This document shows positions 59,706 to 64,000 of a stretch of DNA of 64,000 bases, in pieces (the first letter of the stretch is position 1; the number at the start of each line of letters is the position of its first letter). A program made the translations under genes and the position numbers. Source of the DNA: Hyphococcus lacteus (GTDB taxonomy: Bacteria > Pseudomonadota > Alphaproteobacteria > Caulobacterales > Parvularculaceae); contig NZ_JBEHZE010000001.1 of NCBI RefSeq assembly GCF_041058985.1, positions 620,001 through 684,000 on the forward strand, in the 5' to 3' direction. The notes under the pieces are model-generated. The model was given only the letters and a program-made list of their open reading frames with translations. It ran no database searches and was not told the origin of the DNA.

Positions 59706-61505
59706 TCAATTATCGATTTTTAGCGCTTTGATGAACGCCTCTTGCGGAATTTCGACCCGGCCAAACTGGCGCATTTTCTTTTTACCCGCTTTTTGCTTGT
59801 CGAGTAGTTTTCGCTTACGCGACGCATCACCGCCGTAACATTTCGCCGTCACGTCTTTGCGCATCGCCGAAATGGTTTCCCGCGCAATCACCCGGCCACC
59901 GATAGCGGCCTGAATCGGAATTTTAAACATGTGGCGCGGGATCAGGTCTTTTAGCTTTTCACACATCGCCCGGCCACGGTTCTGGGCCTTGTCGCTATGG
60001 ACAACAATCGACAACGCATCAACCGGCTCGTCATTCACAAGAACCTGCATTTTAACGAGATTTCCGGGGCGATAGTCTGTGATCTGATAATCAAAACTCG
60101 CGTAACCCTGCGAGACGGATTTCAGCCGGTCGTAGAAATCAAACACGACCTCGTTGAGCGGCAATTCATAAACCAGCATCGCCCGTGTACCCGCATAGGT
60201 CAGGTTTTGCTGAATGCCGCGCCGCTCTTCGCATAGTTTCAAGATACCGCCGAGATATTCGTCGGGGGCCATAATCGTTGCTTTAATCCACGGCTCTTCG
60301 ATGTGATCAATCCGAACCGGGTCCGGCATGTCCGCCGGATTGTGCAGCTCGACCATTGAACCATCAGTCTGGTGAATATTATAAACAACGCTCGGGGCTG
60401 TTGTAATGAGATCGAGATTAAATTCTCGTTCTAACCGCTCGCGGATAATCTCTAGGTGCAAAAGCCCCAAAAAGCCGCAACGGAAACCAAAACCAAGCGC
60501 CGCCGAGGTCTCCATCTCGAATTCGAAACTCGCATCATTAAGGCGTAGCTTGCCCATCGCCGCCCGAAGATCTTCGAAATCATTCGCGTCAACCGGGAAG
60601 ATACCACAAAAAACAACGGGCACAGATGGCTTAAATCCTGAAAGAATTTCCGTTGTCGGTCGACGATCATCGGTAATGGTGTCACCGACGCTGGTATCAG
60701 CCACCTCTTTAATCGATGCCGTTAAATAACCGATTTCCCCGGGGCCGAGTTCGGCGACCGGTGTCTTTTTCGGTGTCGATACGCCGACCTGATCAATGGT
60801 GTAGACGGCTTCCGCACCCATCATTCGAATGCGCATACCTTTTTTCATCGTGCCGTCGATGACGCGAACCAAAACCACAACACCAAGATAAGCGTCATAC
60901 CAACTATCAACCAACAACGCTTTAAGCGGTGCCTCCGCATCGCCCGATGGCGCAGGAAGGCGCGTAACAATCGCCTCTAGAACCTCGTCGACGCCGACGC
61001 CCGTTTTTGCGGAAATTTCAAGCGCCTCAGATGAATCGATCCCAATCACATCTTCGATTTGCGCCTTAACGCGGTCCACATCTGCCGCCGGCAAGTCGAC
61101 TTTATTCAGGACAGGAACAATCTCTAGATCCACATCAATCGCCTGATACACATTGGCAAGGGTCTGGGCTTCAACACCTTGGCTGGCATCAACAACCAAA
61201 AGCGCGCCTTCGCATGCGGATAGCGAGCGCGAAACCTCATAGGTGAAGTCCACGTGACCGGGCGTGTCGATCAGATTGAGAACATAAGTCTCGCCATCTT
61301 TGGCGGTATAGTTGAGCCGCACCGTCTGCGCCTTGATCGTAATCCCGCGCTCGCGCTCAAGCTCCATCGAGTCGAGCACCTGGCTTTTCATCTCGCGCAC
61401 GGTCAGACCGCCTGTGAACTGGATCAGGCGATCAGCCAAGGTGGATTTACCGTGGTCAATATGAGCAACGATAGAGAAGTTACGGATATTTTTGAGCGGC
61501 GTCAT
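59706..61505 (-). CDS. lepA: Translation elongation factor 4
   Basis: A 599-aa GTPase. G1 AHIDHGKSTL, G3 DTPGHVDF and G4 NKVDLP lie in the N-terminal domain; the LepA-specific C-terminal domain contains YGGDASRKRKLLDKQKAGKK. EF4 acts on the ribosome (back-translocation or initiation quality). The ATG at 61505 begins TPLKNIRNFSIVAHID, as in homologues; the upstream ORF extension is discarded. Confidence 0.96.
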   Translation of the reverse strand: MTPLKNIRNFSIVAHIDHGKSTLADRLIQFTGGLTVREMKSQVLDSMELERERGITIKAQTVRLNYTAKDGETYVLNLIDTPGHVDFTYEVSRSLSACEGALLVVDASQGVEAQTLANVYQAIDVDLEIVPVLNKVDLPAADVDRVKAQIEDVIGIDSSEALEISAKTGVGVDEVLEAIVTRLPAPSGDAEAPLKALLVDSWYDAYLGVVVLVRVIDGTMKKGMRIRMMGAEAVYTIDQVGVSTPKKTPVAELGPGEIGYLTASIKEVADTSVGDTITDDRRPTTEILSGFKPSVPVVFCGIFPVDANDFEDLRAAMGKLRLNDASFEFEMETSAALGFGFRCGFLGLLHLEIIRERLEREFNLDLITTAPSVVYNIHQTDGSMVELHNPADMPDPVRIDHIEEPWIKATIMAPDEYLGGILKLCEERRGIQQNLTYAGTRAMLVYELPLNEVVFDFYDRLKSVSQGYASFDYQITDYRPGNLVKMQVLVNDEPVDALSIVVHSDKAQNRGRAMCEKLKDLIPRHMFKIPIQAAIGGRVIARETISAMRKDVTAKCYGGDASRKRKLLDKQKAGKKKMRQFGRVEIPQEAFIKALKIDN

Positions 61506-61681
61506 AGGACAGGACTTAACAAAGGGCCAAAGAAAACCCCAGCACGAAATGCTGGGCCAGCGAGGCATATAGACGGGGCGGCGCTTGGGGACAATGGCCC
61601 GCCGCCGACAATCGCCCTTCCATAGCGCCAGATAGGATTGAATCGAGGTTTTCCCGTGGCTCCGCCCCCAATTACCGTCAT

Positions 61682-61712
61682 AAAAAAACCCGGCCGCATT
61701 TAGCAGCCGGGC
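61682..61712 (-). terminator. Rho-independent terminator of mscL
   Basis: Nine-bp stem (GCCCGGC and GCCGGGT arms with a wobble pair) and a short AT loop, followed on the minus strand by seven T (61688-61682). It lies 25 bases after the mscL stop. Confidence 0.85.
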
Positions 61713-61736
61713 TTCTTCTCACTGGTAGGGGTCGTT

Positions 61737-62162
61737 CTATGCGCGAGACTTTAGAGCATCGCGAATTTCTTCGAGCAGAACCTCTTGGCGTGGCGGTGTT
61801 GCCGGTTCTGCTGGCGCTTCTTCTTCTTTTTTCTTCAGGCTGTTAATGCCTTTGATCAACAAAAAGACTGCGAATGCAACAATCAGGAATGAAATGACGT
61901 TGTTGATAAAGCTACCATAAGCGATGACTGGTGCACCGGCCTCTTGCGCTGCGGCAAGGCTTTCATATTTGATATCCGTCAGATTGACGAAAAGATCCGA
62001 GAAATCTACGCCGCCCAGCGCAAGACCAATTGGCGGCATAATAATATCAGCAACCAACGATTTGACGATTGTGCCAAATGCGCCACCGATAATGATACCG
62101 ACAGCCATGTCGACAACATTGCCCTTAACGGCAAACTCTTTGAATTCTTTAATCATACCCAT
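61737..62162 (-). CDS. mscL: Large-conductance mechanosensitive channel
   Basis: A 141-aa MscL: KEFKEFAVKGNVVDMAVGIIIGGAFGTIV forms the N-terminal helix and pore TM1, FINNVISFLIVAFAVFLLI forms TM2, and the C-terminal bundle is acidic with KKKEEE. It relieves extreme turgor after down-shock. With mscS at 30.1 kb, the window contains both classes of mechanosensitive channel. A second ATG at 62156 is possible. Confidence 0.96.
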   Translation of the reverse strand: MGMIKEFKEFAVKGNVVDMAVGIIIGGAFGTIVKSLVADIIMPPIGLALGGVDFSDLFVNLTDIKYESLAAAQEAGAPVIAYGSFINNVISFLIVAFAVFLLIKGINSLKKKEEEAPAEPATPPRQEVLLEEIRDALKSRA

Positions 62163-62342
62163 AACTCAGGTCCCTTCTTTCAACGCGTGCCCATTGCTGC
62201 GATTTGCGTCCGTTTTTCGGTCTCCCCCCGCGTTTTCCGCAATCGACCATTGCATTGAACACTGGTCGACCACGAGCAGGCCGAATCATCGGCTAAAAGT
62301 GCTAGTCTGATTTGCGGTTGCCGCAAACACAGAAGGCGCACA

Positions 62343-63026
62343 CTAGTACACTTTCATGATGTCTTTTAGCGGTTTCTTGGTCAGCGCATGTTGAGGAACT
62401 TTTGCCTCAGCAACTGGATAGCCCGCAACGATAAGAAGAAACGGTTTCTCCGTTGCCGGACGACCCAATTTTTCATTCAAGAAACCCATTGGTTTTGGCG
62501 TATGAGTCAAAACGCTTAATCCGGCCTGGTGTAAAGCGGCAATCAAGAAGCCACTGGCGATGCCAACGCTTTCATTGATGTAATAATTCTTTTTATCCAT
62601 GCCGGATTCTACGCCGCCACGTCGTTGTGCAAACACCGCGATAAGCCACGGCGCTTTTTCGAGAAACGGCTTTTCAGCGTCGGTACCGATTGGCGCAAGG
62701 GCATCAAGCCATTCATCGCCCGCGCGCCCACCATAAAATGCGCGCTCTTCTTCCTCGGCTGCCAAGCGGATTTCGCGTTTTACAGCTGGATCACCGACAA
62801 GACCAAAAAACCACGGTTGATGGTTCGCCCCTGACGGTGCCAGACCTGCCGCCGCAATACAACTTTCCATAATCTCTCGCGGCACCGGATCGCTTGAAAA
62901 CTCGCGTACTGTATGGCGGGTTTTCATTTTTTCCAGAAAACGAGCTGCGTGTTTCGACGAAGCCTCGTCCGTAAGCCGATCAAAATGCCCTAGTCCTTTT
63001 AGGGTAGTGAATTTCGCGTCAGACAT
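62343..63026 (-). CDS. Nitroreductase-family flavoprotein, iodotyrosine-deiodinase-like
   Basis: A 227-aa FMN protein. RHTVREFSSDPVPRE and LAPSGANHQPWFFGLV are nitroreductase FMN-site motifs; EEEERAFYGGRAGDEWLDALAPIGTD (the lid region) and LTHTPKPMGFLNEKLGRP match the iodotyrosine deiodinase (IYD) branch. Bacterial members can reductively dehalogenate halotyrosines. GGAGAA precedes the ATG at 63026. Confidence 0.88.
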   Translation of the reverse strand: MSDAKFTTLKGLGHFDRLTDEASSKHAARFLEKMKTRHTVREFSSDPVPREIMESCIAAAGLAPSGANHQPWFFGLVGDPAVKREIRLAAEEEERAFYGGRAGDEWLDALAPIGTDAEKPFLEKAPWLIAVFAQRRGGVESGMDKKNYYINESVGIASGFLIAALHQAGLSVLTHTPKPMGFLNEKLGRPATEKPFLLIVAGYPVAEAKVPQHALTKKPLKDIMKVY

Positions 63027-63065
63027 GGGTGTTTTCTCCAGCGTTCTCACGCAATTAAAAGATCC

Positions 63066-64000
63066 TTATCGGCGACCAAACAGACGTTCAATATCCGCGA
63101 GCTTCAACTCGACATAGGTTGGTCGCCCGTGATTACACTGGCCCGAATGGGGCGTCGCCTCCATCTGGCGCAAAAGCGCGTTCATCTCGTCGCCGGTCAA
63201 GCGCCGCCCAGACCGAATTGACCCATGGCAGGCCATTGAAGAACAGACTTCTTCGAGACGCTCTTTAAGCGCGAGGCTCTCGCCAATCGTCGTGAGGTCA
63301 TCACAAAGCGATTGCACCAGCCCTTTTATATTAACCTCGCCCAACATCGCTGGCGTTTCGCGAACCATAACCGCGTCATCGCCAAAGCGCTCCATCACCA
63401 AACCCAGCCCAGCGAATTCTTCCAGCCTCGGCCCCAATCTAGTGACTTCATCCGTTGTCAGATCAACAATCTCCGGTAACAACAATCCCTGACTAGCAAC
63501 GCCGCCGTCGGCCAATGCCGATTTCATCCGCTCGTAGACAAGCCGCTCATGTGCCGCATGCTGATCGACAATGACCAAACCGTCCTGCGTCTGGGCGACG
63601 ATATAAGTTTCGTGTAATTGCGCCCGCGCTGCCCCCAAAGGCTTATCAGTCAGCGGTGTTCGCGGAATTTCCGGCTCGGTGCGTGCGCTGGGCACGCTTG
63701 TCTCGTCAAAGGCCCGCTGTGGGTCGTTCAAGCCAGTGTTCGGCTCGGCGGCCATGGGTGCTTGCCGTTGAAACGGGTTTGGCGCGGAAGAGTACCCCTG
63801 TGATTGCGGCATAAAGGGCGCAATATTATCGGATGATTGCGGCGACATACGGCCCAAGGCGTAATTGCTAACCGTTGTCGATGCCCGATGCCCTGCCGCT
63901 GCCAGCGCGTGACGCAAAGCGCTTACCAACAGGCCGCGCACGCTGCCGGCGTCGCGAAACCGAACCTCGGTTTTTGCTGGGTGCACATTGACGTCTACAA
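63066..64000 (-). CDS. mutL: DNA mismatch repair protein MutL, N-terminus cut by window edge
   Basis: The last 311 codons of MutL; the frame is open to the right edge, entering at VDVNVHPAKTEVRF, the end of the ATPase/transducer domain. A Pro/Gln-rich linker follows (about 40-110 of this part), then the dimerisation domain with DQHAAHERLVYE, the metal-dependent endonuclease motif, plus CHGSIRSGRRL and CNHGRPTYVE near the end. It is therefore a nicking-type MutL, as usual where MutH is absent. Confidence 0.95.
   Translation of the reverse strand, partial: VDVNVHPAKTEVRFRDAGSVRGLLVSALRHALAAAGHRASTTVSNYALGRMSPQSSDNIAPFMPQSQGYSSAPNPFQRQAPMAAEPNTGLNDPQRAFDETSVPSARTEPEIPRTPLTDKPLGAARAQLHETYIVAQTQDGLVIVDQHAAHERLVYERMKSALADGGVASQGLLLPEIVDLTTDEVTRLGPRLEEFAGLGLVMERFGDDAVMVRETPAMLGEVNIKGLVQSLCDDLTTIGESLALKERLEEVCSSMACHGSIRSGRRLTGDEMNALLRQMEATPHSGQCNHGRPTYVELKLADIERLFGRR

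Overview
The window comes from an alphaproteobacterial chromosome, probably marine or aquatic. Evidence: an RpoH-type sigma factor; a 6S RNA directly upstream of 5-formyltetrahydrofolate cyclo-ligase; the rsmE/ubiA/gshA neighbourhood; DUF4169, DUF6460-like and UPF0386 proteins; and a tRNA-His with A73 and a G1-U72 pair but no encoded G-1/C73, a known trait of many Alphaproteobacteria. I cannot fix the order or family. No CRISPR array, complete insertion sequence, integrase or replication origin is visible.

Layout. (1) 1-15.8 kb is an exopolysaccharide locus: four glycosyltransferases (one cut by the left edge), a small sulfotransferase, gmd and fcl for GDP-L-fucose, a flippase, an O-antigen polymerase/ligase-like protein and one VPLPA/PEP-CTERM protein. 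A complete type I secretion operon (TolC, LapB-like ABC protein, HlyD) lies inside it. The parts suggest a fucose-containing, possibly sulfated surface polymer plus secreted or anchored protein. (2) 15.8-21.1 kb holds a crotonase and a DinB-like protein, a truncated cupin gene, then a tandem, translationally coupled array of small membrane proteins whose last member is cut off at the 3' end of a tRNA-His gene. (3) 21.2-31 kb is mostly core genes (M48 protease, HNH, AlkA, YghU, GshA, RsmE, UbiA, MsrB, MscS), with a lone DUF2793 tail-fibre-like gene. (4) 31.2-35.8 kb carries two paralogous lipoproteins, one with a collagen-like stretch, followed by a two-partner-secretion (ShlB/FhaC-like) outer-membrane transporter. 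(5) 36-41 kb includes RluD, an NsrR-type nitric-oxide module (divergent membrane protein, NsrR, group III truncated haemoglobin, DUF1971 protein) and rpoH. (6) 41-50.4 kb has an orphan efflux adaptor, a Tat-exported SDR, a PEP-mutase-like protein, a MATE pump, a GAF-PAS protein, an acyl-CoA dehydrogenase, TadA, RluB and RsmD. (7) 50.4-51.7 kb has a 51-bp direct repeat of the 6S RNA promoter flanking two small orphan genes, one frameshifted, and then 6S RNA. (8) 51.7-64 kb is housekeeping: YgfA, a TIGR00282 phosphoesterase, a serine hydrolase, a YjhX-like protein, an SDR, YebC, EF-P, an amidohydrolase, LepA, MscL, a nitroreductase and MutL (cut by the right edge).

The best candidates for undescribed biology are the lipoprotein/TpsB locus (31.2-35.8 kb), the tandem NWN-membrane-protein array ending in a tRNA (17.9-21.1 kb), the duplicated 6S promoter (50.77 and 51.53 kb), and a possible C-rich small RNA in front of gmd (2.3-2.55 kb). 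Family names are from memory of conserved motifs; no database search was possible.
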